DNA from: Jaltomata sinuosa
Lineage: Eukaryota; Streptophyta; Magnoliopsida; Solanales; Solanaceae
Direction of reading: 5' to 3'
Assembly (NCBI GenBank): GCA_003996215.1
Contig: QJPP01000470.1
Location: 1-64,000, forward strand
DNA: 64,000 nucleotides
Made by a program: the position numbers and the translations under genes. The notes beneath the pieces are model-generated. The model was not told the origin of the DNA and ran no database searches. It saw only the letters and a list, made by a program, of their open reading frames with translations. Positions 11,357 through 23,600 of the stretch are shown in pieces; within the stretch, counting starts at the first letter, position 1, and every line of letters begins with the position of its first letter.

Positions 11357-14011
11357 ATCATTCATCCTCGAATGAAGACTACTAAGTTGAGATTGGAGGG
11401 GGAAAGGGTTGCAATCCCTTCAACTGGATTCTAAGAGCTGAAGTGTTTCGTGGTAACTAATTTCTGACTGAAATATAAACTGAGATGGAATCATGGGGCA
11501 TGTATGCATACTGAGAACATAAGCATAACTGATGAGACATGAAACTGAATATCTAACATGATAACTGGTTTGGATTAAGAGTAGGTACTCAGCAAAAACT
11601 CATAGAGAATGAACACATTCTTAGAGATCGTAGTTAACTGAACAGAACATCAAATTGAGAGGAGTAGCTATATGAGAAAACTATTCTCTTCTAAATTGAA
11701 CTTACTACCATAGACTGAACTAAACGTAGGGCCTTCAGACCTTAGGAATGATTATCGATAGGTTTAAATTAATCTGATATGAGAAGTCTAGTATTCTTGC
11801 AAGATGAAGCTACAGGACCTAAGGTATAAGCACTCTGGGCAGGGAGTAAGAACAAGACTATTCTTGCCTTAAATACTACGGTTGACAACTTTTAAGCTTA
11901 GGAACACCTTATAACTACACTAACTCCTCTGGATACTAAGGTCTGAGTCTAACTACCTGCTTTCACCATGTTCAAGCCTATCTTGACTAAATCTCTTACC
12001 TCTAGAGTTACCTCCCCACAATGGTATTCCTTCTTATCATGAAAATCAACAAACCTAGAGCCCTAATCAATAGGTCACTAGTCGCACAAAGCAAAGGCCC
12101 TCATGTACCTCATCCTGACATTCAAGTCTATCACTATGATCACCTTATGGATTCTTTGCATCTTACATTATCCAAGACTTATCCTCTCTTCCATAGCATA
12201 TCTAGGAGCTGCAACTTGAAGAACTTTTACAATGAGACATACAAAAATTTCTCATCTTACTATTTCACATGAATGATCCTCACCTCATATTTCATCCATT
12301 TTCACACCCTACTACTTCCCACCTAGGGTACTACTTAGCTTCCTCCACTAATACCTATGACAACACAAGCCAAGATCACTGAGAGAATAGAGTAGGAGTA
12401 TGAGCATCACAAATGAAGGAATACTGATCGGTCTTGACGTACACTTAGCTTGATCTAGCCACTCAATGTGGGGTTTGAGAAGTCAAGTGAAAGGACATGA
12501 GTGTCTCACATCCTGGACATACCAAGCATAGTTAGAGTAAGAAAATCACAAGCATGAATTATTCGAGAATTCTGGTATGAGCGTATACATAATGTAGCAT
12601 GATTTCATTAGCCATTAAGACATGCCTGAGGACTGAGTATATAGAGCTAAGCATAGTGTGAGACATGAGCTTTTATATATGACGGGTCTCATGGCATAAA
12701 GCTGAAATTCATAGAATCATAGAGTAAAATGAGAATCATTGTCTAAAGCAATTTCTTGTCATTATAGGAGCTGAGTAAGGGTTTAAATCTACATGACGTG
12801 CGTGAATTTAAATTAGGAACATGGCGCTGACACACAAGACGTGAGTAGGGTGTTGTAATGACATAAGTATACTTAAGATGTTAGGATAGGAATAAGTCTC
12901 TGCATTCCTCTAACTTCATTCTAACACTCATAAGCATCACTACCCGAGTCTTCAAAATCTGACTGATTCTACATTCCACCATCCCCCCCTTAGATTCATG
13001 CTACCTTTCTAAATCTGAGGACCTCTTACTAACCTCTAAACTGAACTATGATCATTTTACTCTAACAGAGCAAACACTACCCTAGAAGCTAGTCTGAGTA
13101 TACACTTCCTTCTATAGCCTAAGACTCTCCCTTACCTAAAAGTCTTGGCCTCAACCTTTCTATCTCGTATAAGGGTTGTTCACACCATACTCATAACTGT
13201 CAACCTATCCCTCACAATAACATGTCAAGATTACATGGTTCTAACTCCCAAAGTTCTCTCTTTCTACTACCCACCACACCAAATGCGTTAAAGCTTATAT
13301 TAAGAGGCTCAAAATCGTCTATCCTTCTCTAGACCACATATATATCATGCTTACACATTCACATTTGTTGCAACTTATCAACTTAAACTCTTACTCTACA
13401 CTATATCACGCCTACCAGATAAGTCCCACAAACTATCATTATCACTCTCATACTATCATCCTTTTGTTCACATCCTATACTTGGTCTATACTAGCACAAT
13501 AACTTACTACTCTTTAGTCTATACCAAGGGATGTATCATCCCATCATCTATCTAATAAAACACAACTCTGAATGCATGCTCTAACCAAATGTTATTCTTC
13601 CCTCTAGGCTACTACACTTTTGACTTCATACTTCTAGCTCTAGGTTCATTCTACTACTAATGACTTACAACACAACATCTGTCGAGTGGCAATATTACCC
13701 AAGGATCTAGGTACACACTTTCTCTTCTTGAGGAACAATTAGTAACAAAGTTTTGGAAGAGATCTGAGAGCGCCTCGCTGATAGAAAATCTGATATTTTC
13801 CAGTTCTGGCACATCATATATAAGGTATAGTCGGTGAAATTGGGAAAACCGCGTGAACTTGGAGTATAAATAGAGCTAAACTCTATCGCACGATAAATAA
13901 TATGCAAGTAGTGAAGTTTTCTAAGAACGTTTCATAGCCTCTCCCTCATAAGTGTGGCGCACTTCACACCTACTTAACGCGATTTTCAGAAACCCTAGGA
14001 CTCTTAAGCCT
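11357..14011. other. Internal non-coding region of second LTR element
   Basis: About 2.65 kb with no domain-bearing open frame in either strand. The longest frames (83 and 66 codons) have no family resemblance. The text is of even low-complexity composition without tandem repeats. Confidence 0.65.
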
Positions 14012-14029
14012 GATAATCTAATACCAAGT
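14012..14029 (-). other. Primer binding site, initiator tRNA-Met type
   Basis: The minus strand reads TTGGTATTAGATTATC right after the 5' LTR end. This matches the common TGGTATCAGAGC site for tRNA-iMet with one change in the first ten bases and decay after that. It supports the LTR boundary at 14031. Confidence 0.65.
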
Positions 14030-14030
14030 T

Positions 14031-16388
14031 TGTCACGCCCCGAGACTACCCCCTAGATGTAACACGAGACCTGAAATCACAAGTGATCCCAAGATAACCC
14101 TTGGCATTAGCATGAATTAAAACATGAACAACATAAATATTGAACAAAAGCTTTAACTGAAGTAATGAGCAACTTACTCTGTTGTATAAATATAATTCTA
14201 AGAATGACAATCTGAATACAGCTGAATATCTGACTCTATGTCTGAAAGCCTCTACTATTGAAGAGTTTCTCGGACAAGTCTCCAGCTAACTCTAAATACT
14301 AAAATACTGAATAAACAAATTAAAATACAGAAATGAAGTTAAATTCCAAGTTCTCGAATGAGGAGGACTCACCAAGCTGGCTGGATGTGCTGCTGATTTA
14401 CTAGCCATGAGTCTAGGAATGGGCTATAAAATCTACATCATAATAGGATGCAGTATAAAGAGATATGCAGTCAGTACTATAGAATGTACTGAGTATGCGA
14501 GCTTATGCAAAAATCATGATAAAAATATGCTTGAAAATATACTTAAAACTGAAATTATGCATTAGTAGGAGAAATCATAGTATGAGGACTTCAAGTGAAA
14601 TCATAAGTAAAAATCACAGTTTAAGCATAAGTCATAAAGCAATGAATAAAGCTTGAAAATTGAATATTATATAACTTGGTAGCTTAAAATCATTCTTGCA
14701 GAAGTTTCTCTTAACCGATATTAAACCATGTTGAGCTACATGGAGTCCAGTGTCATTCACCCACACTGAAAAAAGTTATCCTAATCGGCCAAGGTTATAA
14801 CCATGTTCATAAAGTTCCTGTCATAAGTCACAGAGAGCAACTTATAGTGGCAACGTAGTTTTAGACTTGGGTTATCTGAAACCCGCATCACTCGATGCTA
14901 AATACTACTCCCAAAATATATCATAAAGCTCACATACATGTGACATATCTAGATGTCAAAACTTGTTCATGGTCATGATGGCAAATTCGGATGTCATATT
15001 ACTCACAAACTTTGCTTTTGAAAAATAGTTCATGAGCATTGATGGCATGTCGGGATGTCATATCATTCATAATAAGATCATATTGCAAAGGCTTGCATGG
15101 CAGTAGTTCAATTTCATAATCACATGCAATTTCATGAAATTATAGAAACTACGCATGAAATTGCTTGAAATTCATGAGGTCATGCTTATCAAAATATACC
15201 AATTTGCTTACATCAATCCATGCATATAAAATTTTCTAAGTTTAGCCTTCAATTCGGTAGGAACTCACTTGTAAAAACTCATGCAAGATCATACAATTTA
15301 GAATTAGATTTTATAGGAAAATCTTGAGAAGACTATAGAAAAGCCCATGAGAATGGAGTAAAAACCCTAATTTGAAAGTTCATAAAAATCAATATAGAAT
15401 TTGAGGATTTTGCGCATAAGGCTAAAAGAATCCCTTATTGAATACCCATATACCTGAATTGAAGTTTTCCTAACTTGGGACTTGAGGATGGTGGGTTGGA
15501 GAAGGAACCCTAGGCCTCGGAGCTTGAGAGAAGAATCTCTTTCTTTCTTCTTGAGGTTAGATTGAAGGAATGAGGAGAAATCTAACTAAGTATGAATAAA
15601 AATTCTTTAAATAGGCCTAAAACAACTTAGTATAGGAATTAAAAGGTGGAAGAAAAGACTAATTTACCCTCAATGAACGAATTAGAACAACTGAAATCGG
15701 AGGTTCCACTTATGGGTTGACTGGTCGTCAACCCTCTCGTGGAATTCAGAGGTCTTGGTACCTCTCTGAAGGTGATTTCACGGGTTATAAGATGGACCGT
15801 CATTCAAAACAACGACCCGACAAGTCACTCGTGGAAACTAGGGAAGAAAAGCTGAGATTTGACAAACTACGAGTCACTCTACGGACTGTGGTTTGCTCTA
15901 CGGGTCATGGGCCAACCAATGGTTTTGATTGTGAAAATTTTAAGGTTCAGGTCTGTTTTTACGAGTCACAGTACGGACCACGGTTCTATTCCACGGGTCG
16001 TTATCTCGTCCGTAAGAACTGACAGTGCTGCAGTAAAATATCCATAACTTTTTACTTCGCACTCGGATTAATGCACGGTTGGTGGCATTGGAAAAAAGAT
16101 TCAAATACTTTTAATTTGGTAGGTAATAGGCCACCTAACTCTTTATGTTCTAGGAGTAATGGTCGTTTGAAGTTAACCCTTGAAAAATATTACACAAAAA
16201 CTCAATCGGTAAGGAAGCTTTCAACTCAACTTTGAGCTAAAGGTTCTTTATGACCAAAATATTTAATACACATCCAAAACTTAAGAATAGATCTTAACAC
16301 TTAGATATATAAAAAAATTATCTAGTTCGGGTCTAACAACATAAGAAGAACGGTTAGGATTTTGGCTTAGAATTTCTGGGGTGTTATA
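14031..16388 (-). repeat. LTR, right copy (5' LTR, full length)
   Basis: A 2358-bp LTR starting TGTCACGCCCC on the plus strand and ending GTGTTATA, where the left copy has TGTTACA, so the terminal CA is mutated. It includes the copy of the left LTR (14821-16388) and 790 bp more. Confidence 0.78.
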
Positions 16389-16393
16389 GTTAT

Positions 16394-16772
16394 AAGACAA
16401 ATAAACTAAAACGGAGAAATTAATAAAAATGACTAAAATGGCCCTAGATGCTGAAGCAGACACGTTGACCTAGTGCCTGCTTCAGCTACTTCAAATAATA
16501 TATGTTACTTCCTCTGTCCCAATTTATGTGTCACTGATAGATTTTTCAAAGTCAAACAAATTTTTTATGCCTTTCAAATATTTTAAATTGTTAATTATTC
16601 TGATTTATCTTTTTAAGTAATTTTTAAATATATAATAAATTAAAAAAATAAAACAAATAAATTAACACGGAGAAACTAATAAAAAATGAACAAAAGGGAG
16701 TTAAAACAATTGAAGCAGACACATTAATCTCGTACCTGCTTCAACTCCCTCTTATAATATAAGAGAGTATAT
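16394..16772. repeat. Two direct repeats, each ending in a hairpin, flanking a MITE-like core
   Basis: 16394-16503 and 16652-16772 are imperfect direct copies sharing AAATAAA..ACGGAGAAA..AATAAAAA. Each contains a stem-loop with a 17-base loop. The first has stem GCTGAAGCAG (16450-16459) with CTGCTTCAGC (16477-16486). The second has an 8-bp inner stem at 16711-16718/16736-16743 and an outer GGGAGTT/AACTCCC pairing. Confidence 0.7.
16505..16660 (+). mobile_element. MITE of the CTCTGTCCCAATTTATGTG family (fragment)
   Basis: Starts TTACTTCCTCTGTCCCAATTTATG, a widespread plant MITE-like head. Its reverse complement corresponds to the monomer of the array at 26.5-28 kb: shared pieces include TTTAAATTGTTAATTATT and GTAATTTTTAAATATA. 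One end is missing. Confidence 0.6.
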
Positions 16773-18320
16773 ATTTTCTTGGTAGGAGTTATATTTGTTT
16801 TTTCCATTAATGGTAGGTTGAGCCAATTTGCAAGTTATCTTTATTAATTTGAAAGGAATAGTTGCCCCCGCCTTTTTACTTCCACCAAAACCAATTTTAA
16901 TTGGATTCTGGCAAAAGTTATAACGAAAATAGGCCTTGTAAGCTATGTCCTTTACATTTACATTTAAGTATTGTTTAGTTACTAGGATACTATTTAATAG
17001 AACTAAAATTGGTTAAATTTTTCACCCATATAAAATTGAATAAAGTTAAATTGATGAAAAACGCTATATTAACTCAAAGTACGTACAAGATTAAACAGGC
17101 CATTTGACACGAGGGATAAGATAAGTCGAGATATCTGATGAGACTTAATTCACTATATTAATATAAATAATGAGATAAAATGGTCCTAGGATTAGCTAAT
17201 ATCTCACACTAAATATGAAATAAAGTTATCCCAAATTTTATCTTGATATTATTATTTTTATCCCATTTATCAAACGATGGAAGATGCTCAACTTATTTAT
17301 AAATTTCTTGAAATAATATTTCAAATATAATCATTAATCATAGAGGCAAAACTAAAGTTCAAAATTTTAAATTAGTGTATCAAACCACCAACGACAAAGA
17401 AAAAACAAACTTCAACTAATAAGACAAATTAAAATAGATCAAAGTCCATCATTTTCTTGAAACAACTATGGTTCTTCATTCCTTGGCATTATACGCCAGT
17501 ATAAAATAAATAAATTTAATACAATAATAAATTAGTCCGTGATAAAAATTAGAAAAAAGACATTACTAGATTAAAATTCACCTGATAAAAAAAATTGCTT
17601 CGCAAAATACTTTTACATTTAAATAAAAAATATCTTTGTATTACCGTCAACATTTGAGGAGTAAAACTAAGATATCCATCGAAAAAGAAGAATATTCTGA
17701 TTGTGTGGGATAAGGTTACATTAGCAACACTTTGAGTGACGGCAACACTTATATCAGAATTATAAATAGTGTTTCCATCAAATATTGAATTCTTATTCTA
17801 CCAACATAAACAAATGAGTTAAAAAAAGGAATATATAATTGTATAATTCTTTATCTATTTCTACTACTGAATTTGAAAAATCAAAGTACCTAATTGAAAC
17901 GACTAGCATTATCAAATCCAATAGTATTATAAATTTGCGTGGATCCATTTTCGTGAGTAGAGCTCAACTTCTTTCCTCAATAGTATTATAAATTTTTGAA
18001 CTTAGCTCATTAGCATATGTTACAGCTAGGTTAAAACCTACATCTGTTTCAGAAGCTTTTGTTGCTATTCTAACAAATATAGGACAAAGGGCTTTATATT
18101 GGTTCATTCGCATCAACTTTGGATTTTTTTTATATCTTGCCCATCAATTTTGACTCATGTTCGGTTCAAACATAGACATATTTAAGATTTCGAGAGGATG
18201 AGTTTAGGATATAAATTTGATTGATTTGACCTTTATGTTCTTATCATTGAACTTTTAAAATTATAGGTAAAAATTTAAATCTTATTTTTTAAAATAGTAA
18301 TTTTTTTTTATATATAGTTA
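16773..18320. other. AT-rich intergenic stretch with MITE-like piece
   Basis: No gene is recognisable. Around 17095-17290 a GGGATAAGATAA start and ATTATTTTTATCCC end with TTTATC-rich flanks suggest a decayed MITE. A short duplicated phrase, AATAGTATTATAAATTT, occurs at 17919 and 17980. The rest shows only simple AT-rich sequence. Confidence 0.4.
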
Positions 18321-18326
18321 TATTTT

Positions 18327-18740
18327 GTGTCGAAGGTATTGAGATCAGTTCTTGCCTTCTCTAAGACCTTCTTGTTTGGAATTGACTGGTGTGTAAGGAA
18401 TGGATATGACATGATTCTTGCTGAAAGCGACTCTAAACTCTTGGTGGATTGTGTGAATGGCCTCAACTACACTCCATGGAGAATTCATGATGAAATTAAA
18501 GAGCTGAAGGAACACATGGAAACTACTGGATACATCCTGCAACACTGTTATAGAGAAGCAAATAAAGTTGCTGATCTCTTGGCAGGCTTGAGCTTCTCAA
18601 ATAATGTCAATACCTTCTATGTTGATTTTGCAGACCTTCCTACAAAAGCTAAGGACCTGATGACCATGGACAGATGGGGCGTGGCTAGTTTCAGAATTTT
18701 GAAGAAAACAAAGAAAGAGCTTACTTGGGATCCTCCCTGA
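18327..18740 (+). pseudogene. RNase H (RVT_3) fragment of a LINE-type retrotransposon
   Basis: An uninterrupted frame of 137 codons matches the C-terminal RNase H module found at the end of plant LINE polyproteins and of RNase H proteins annotated like At1g65750. AESDSKLL holds one catalytic Asp, and YREANKVADLLAG holds the terminal Asp with the usual NxxAD pattern. The first catalytic Asp and Glu would lie upstream and are absent, so this is a 5'-truncated copy. The open frame begins without an ATG (GTG at 18327). A 3' tail with AATAAA at 18942-18947 and a poly(A) run at 18966-18976 follows, as expected of target-primed retrotransposition. It could alternatively be a retrocopy of a host RNase H-like gene. 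Confidence 0.72.
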
Positions 18741-18976
18741 AGGACCACTTATGTATTGTTCTCTATAGGAATAGAATTTTTTGTAAATTGGTTAGTCCCT
18801 TTAACCAAGTGGCCATAGCATCTGTTGCATTCTCTTCATCTCAAATAGGATAGACTACTATCCTGCAATTCTCAGAAGGGAGTAGTAATTCACTGCTTAT
18901 ATCCTCCCTCAGATCTCTTTGTTCTCTTTTGCTGGTAGATGAATAAAATGCAATGTTTTTGGTTTAAAAAAAAAAA
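18741..18976 (+). other. 3' UTR and poly(A) tail of the RNase H fragment
   Basis: Follows the TGA at 18738-18740. AATAAA lies at 18942-18947 and eleven A at 18966-18976. The tail marks the right end of the retroposed copy. Confidence 0.65.
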
Positions 18977-19835
18977 GGGCGAAAAAGCCACAAGATTCAC
19001 GGAGCTTGGAGCGAAAAGCTATGAAGTAAAACGTACACTTCTGAAGTGAAAGACACAATTTATGGATTTCTTTTAAACATACCAACATATATTAAATTTA
19101 GTACTATAATAATTAAGTTGCATTAAAGTAACTAATTTCAGTATTCAATATATAATATATCGATATTGATCCAGCTTCTCAAAGTTGAGATTTAAAACCA
19201 TTGATTTTATACTATGTATCTACAATTACTAGTTTTAATATACACATTTGATTTAATTATATTAAAAATTTACAGTGATAAAAAAATTAAAAAAAAATTC
19301 AGTGTGACAGACTTGGAAATTATGAAATTAAAGAAAAAAATTATTAATTAAAACTCAAAAAATGCTACTAATAACAATTTAGAAAGGTGTTACCCAATTT
19401 TAAAAATAAAAAAATAAAATAGATATAAAATTTAAATTTTTAATCTCACTTAAATAGGTACACTCAATCATCAACGCTTTATATGATACTTCGAGTGTGG
19501 GTTCACACATTTATATTTAAGTATTTTAAAAAAATATAATACTACTATATATGATCTAGGGAGGGGAGAATGGGTTCACGTGAATCTGGGGAACCCCCTA
19601 GATACATACCTAGACCCAAACTCTTATGCTAAGATATGAGTATCTATGAACTCATATTCAAGAATATAACATATTTTTGTCAGGTCGAAAGTGTTTTGAG
19701 GAATTTTGAAAGGGGAAGGCCATTGTGTGATCATGTGAACTTGTAGTCGGCTTCGAGGTAGGTTATGATTTACTCTTTTTCAGACTTAGTTTGGGTGAAA
19801 ATTTATCGTGTAAAATATATTATCGGTTAGGCAAA
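18977..19835. other. Unassigned AT-rich sequence left of the CACTA element
   Basis: No gene seen. From about 19560 the sequence (CGAGGTAGGTTATGATTTACTC near 19758) has the wording of gypsy LTR U5 regions. It probably continues after the CACTA insertion at 24037-25260 as one interrupted old LTR. Confidence 0.35.
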
Positions 19836-19838
19836 ATA

Positions 19839-20135
19839 TACTACTAAAAAAGGCTAAAAAGAGACGGCCAAGAGGGACGCTGGCCATCGTTTTTTTGGCC
19901 AAAAGCGATGAAAAAGCGACGGTGTCACTTCCGTGGAGAAATGGCCTGTCGCTTTTTCAAAAGCGACAGACTGCGTCGCAACTAAAAAAGTGACGCAATT
20001 ATTTTTTTCTCCAGAAAAGCGACGCTGTCCGTCGCTTTTTCTGGGTATTTTTTTTTAAAATTCCAGAAAAGCGATGGACAACGTCGCTTTTCCTGGGAAT
20101 TTTTAAAAAAAATTGTCCGCCGCTTTTCTGCATTT
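19839..20135. repeat. CACTA left terminal and subterminal region
   Basis: The terminal repeat is followed by many GCGACG and CGTCGC hexamers, several paired as hairpins (for example GCGACGCTGTCCGTCGC near 20020). Such subterminal arrays bind the TNPA-type protein in known En/Spm elements; that is the family precedent. Confidence 0.75.
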
Positions 20136-20530
20136 TTTCCAACTGCAAAAATCTGCATTTTCAATATGCACCACCTGCCATTTACAAAACTAATTTAAAA
20201 CAACTCAAATCAGCACTAATTGCTGCCACAACATTCATAATAAGATTCAATCATAACAAGAAACTAAATACGAAGTAATAATATCACTAAACACATAAAA
20301 GGTCCACCAAAAGGACTTATAAAGTATTCAATAACTTAAAAAAGTGTCAAAATATCAAAAAATATAGGGAAATGATAACAAGCATTAACCTAAACTAAGG
20401 TTCACAAAGACTAACCTAAACTAGCAAGCTATTCAAGGTTCACAAACTAACATTAATGTAATAAACTAACACTTTACTTAAAAAAGAACCTATATAATTC
20501 AAGTACCTAATTCAACAACCTATATAATTC
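20136..20530. other. CACTA interior, non-repetitive AT-rich
   Basis: A run of simple A-rich sequence with no coding capacity leading into the minisatellite. Phrases such as CCTAAACTAAGGTTCACAAA anticipate the short repeat at 23000-23215. Confidence 0.5.
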
Positions 20531-22990
20531 AAGTTTAAAAAAAAAATCTAAAGTTGAAAACTTCTTAACCCAAAACTAACAATTTAAACTAACAAACTTA
20601 ACTTAAAAAACCTTAACTTAAAAAAACTAAGATTCAAGACCCTAATTCATGTTAATAATCTAATTCAAGAACATAATTCCAAATTCAAGTTCCAAATCCT
20701 AATTCTAAATGCAAGTACCTAATTCAAAGTTCCTCATTTTCTTAACAATAACACTTACATATAAATATTCACATAACTCACAAGACTAACCTAAACTAAT
20801 TAAGGTTCACAAGTCTATCCTAAACTAACAAGCATTATTCAAGGTTCACAAAAAAAATCTAAAGTTGAAAACTAATTCAAAAGTATAAAAACTAAACCCA
20901 AAACTAATTCAAAAACCTATTTCAAATTCAAAGTTCCAAATTCAAGTTATAATCTAATTCAAGAACCTAATTCCAAATTCAAGTTCGTAATTCTAATTCC
21001 AAATTCAAATACCTAATTCAAAGTTTCTCATTTTCTTAACAAAAACACTTACATACAAATATTCACATAACTCACAAGACTAACCTAAATTAACTAAGGT
21101 TCACAAGACTATCCTAAACTAACAAGCATTATTCAAGGTTCACAAAAAAAAAACCTAAATTTGAAAACTAATTCAAAAACCTATTTCAAATTCAAAATTC
21201 CCACATTCAAGTTATAATCTAATTCAAGAACCTAATTTCAAATTCAAGTTTCAAATCCTAATTCCAAATTCAAGTACCTATAATTCAAGTTAAAAAAAGA
21301 ACCTAAAGTGGAAAACTAATTCTTAACTCAAAACTAACAAACTTAACTTTAAAAAGATTAACTTAAGAAAACTAAGATTCAAGAACGTGATTCAAGTTAA
21401 TAATCTAATTCAAGAACCTAATTCCAAATTCTAATTCCAAATCCTAATTTCAAATTCAAGTTCCAAATTCAAGTACCTAATTCAAGTTCAAAAAAGAACC
21501 TAAAGTTGAAAACTAGTTCTTAACTCAAAACTAACAATTTAAACTAACAAACTTAACTTTAAAAAGCTTAACTTAAAAAAACTAAGATTCAAGAACCTAA
21601 TTTCAAATTTTAATTCCAAATTCTAGTTCCAAATTCAAGTTCCAAATTCAAGTACCTAATTCAAGTTCAAAAAAGAACCTAAAGTTTAAAACTAATTCTT
21701 AACTCAAAATTAACAATTTAAACTAACAAACTTAACTTAAAAAACTAAGATTCAAGAACCTAATTCAAGTTAATAATCTAATTCAAGAACCTAATTTTAA
21801 ATTCTAATCCAAAGGTTAATTCCAAATTCAAGTTCCAAATTCAAGTACCTAATTCAAGTTCAAAAAAGAACCTAAAGTTGAAAACTAATTCTTAACTCAA
21901 AACTAACAATTTAAATTAACAAACTTAACTTAAAAAAACTTAACTTAAAAATACTAAGATTCAAGAACCTAATTCAAGTTAATAATCTAATTCAAGAACC
22001 TAATTTCAAATTCTAATCCAAATCCTAATTCCAAATTCAAGTTCCAAATTCAAGTATCTAATTCAAGTTCAAAAAAGATAACCTAAAGTTGAAAATTAAT
22101 TCTTAACTCAAAACTAACAATTTAAACTAATAAACTTAACTTTAAAAAGCTTAACTTAAAAAAAATAAGATTCAAGAACCTAATTCCAAATTCTAATTCC
22201 AAATTCAAGTACCTAATTCAAGTTAAAAAAAGAACCTAAAGTTGAAAACTAATTCTTAACTCAAAACTAACAATTTAAACTAACAAACTTAACTTAAAAA
22301 GGCTTAACTTAAAAAAACTAAGATTCAAGAACCTAATTCAAGAACCTAATTCCAAATTCTAATCCCAAATCCTAATTCCAAATTCAAGTACCTAATTCAA
22401 GTTAAAAAAAAAACCTAAAGTTGAAAACTAATTCTTAACTCAAAACTAACAATTTAAACTAACAAACCTAACTTAAAAAAGCTTAACTTAAAAAAACTAA
22501 GATTCAAGAACCTAATTCCAAATCATAATTCCAAATTCAAGTACCTAATTCAAGTTCAAAAAAGAACCGAAAGTTGAAAACTAGTTCTTAACTCAAAACT
22601 AACAATTTAAACTAACAAACTTAACTTAAAAAAGCTTAATTTAAAAAAATTAAGATTCAAGAACCTAATTCTAAATTCTAATTCCAAATTCAAGTACCTA
22701 TAATTCAAGTTCAAAAAAGAACCTAAAGTTGAAAACTATTTCTTAACTCAAAACTAACAATTTAAACTAACAAACTTAACTTAAAAAAGCTTAACTTAAA
22801 AAAACTAAGATTCAAGAACCTAATTCAAAAGGTTAAAGTTGAAAACTAATTCAAGATTCGAAAACAAAACCCAAAACTAATTCAAGAACCTATTTCAAAT
22901 TAAAGTTCCCAAATTCAAGTTAATAATCTAATTCAAGAACCTAATTCCAAATTCAAGAACCTAGCTAATTCAAGAACCTATATAATTCAA
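20530..22990. repeat. Long minisatellite inside the CACTA element (unit 150-210 bp)
   Basis: About twelve units share AAAGTTGAAAACTAATTC, CAAAACTAACAATTTAAACT and ATTCAAGAACCTAATTCC. Spacing of the first phrase (21309, 21502, 21681, 21873, 22085, 22239, 22417, 22570, 22725) gives periods of 153 to 212 bp. Length differences come from variable numbers of the short word CAAATTCAAGTAC. The array has no open frames. Confidence 0.88.
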
Positions 22991-22994
22991 GTTC

Positions 22995-23215
22995 AAAAAA
23001 GAACCTAAACTAAGGTTCACAAGCTAACATCAAGCATTACCTAAACTAAGGTTTACAAACTAATAGCAAGCCTAAACTAAGGTTGACAAACTAATAGCAA
23101 TCCTAAACTAAGGTTCACAAACTAATAGCAATCCTAAACTAAGGTTCACAAACTAATAGCAAGCCTAAACTAAGGTTCACAAACTAATAGCAAGCCTAAA
23201 CTAATTAAAGTTCAT
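22995..23215. repeat. 31-bp tandem repeat
   Basis: Six or so copies of CCTAAACTAAGGTTCACAAA followed by CTAATAGCAAG, period about 31 bp, with small changes. Confidence 0.85.
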
Positions 23216-23600
23216 AAATTAAGAATATAATCTAAAAAGGAATTTTTCACTATTAATTTTTTCATACATCAATTTTTCAAAATCCTAGTCTAGAATTCAA
23301 CAATAATAACAACAACATATACACCCTAGTCTAGAATTCAACAACAACATACCCTAGTCTAGAATTCACTATCAATTTTTAAAATAAAAATACTCAAATT
23401 AAACCCTAACCTTCAAATAAACAAAACAACTAACCCCAAAATCGGAGGAGGTTGGAGGGAGGAGGCTGACGGTGGAGGGAGCGGCGGTGGATGGAGCTGC
23501 GGAGCAGTGGCGGAGGAGAGGAGAGGAGGAGAGGAGGAGAGAAAAGAGAAAGAGAGAAATGAGGGAAAGATACCCCGTCGGGTCTCTATATAATTAAAGA
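23216..23600. other. CACTA interior with GC-rich purine segment
   Basis: AT-rich sequence with AACAACAACATA runs gives way at 23440-23580 to a GC-rich GGAGG/GCGG and then GAGAGGAGGA purine run, unlike anything nearby. A TATATAA follows at 23587-23594. On the minus strand the segment reads like a pyrimidine-rich leader. Captured host DNA or the element's own promoter leader are both possible. Confidence 0.5.

Larger units (their letters stand above)
9733..16388 (-). mobile_element. LTR retrotransposon without gag-pol (minus strand)
   Basis: Two long direct repeats (9733-11340 and 14821-16388 within a longer right LTR) flank internal DNA. A polypurine tract lies at 11341-11356 and a primer binding site at 14012-14029, both correct for a minus-strand element: the 5' LTR is at right (14031-16388) and the 3' LTR at left. 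The internal 2.65 kb has no gag, protease, RT or integrase signature, so this is LARD-like. The left LTR lacks the segment equal to 14031-14820, and therefore the left end and target duplication are lost. The U3-side wording is common in Solanaceae chromovirus LTRs. Confidence 0.82.

Noticed and set aside
12021..12272. 83-codon frame inside the second LTR element
   Set aside because: No family resemblance and no conserved gag or pol motif; likely chance.
18327..18329. GTG as a true start codon of the RNase H frame
   Set aside because: Nothing supports initiation; the frame is open because the copy is 5'-truncated.
20530..22990. Centromeric satellite
   Set aside because: The array lies entirely inside CACTA ends with a target duplication, so it is element-internal.
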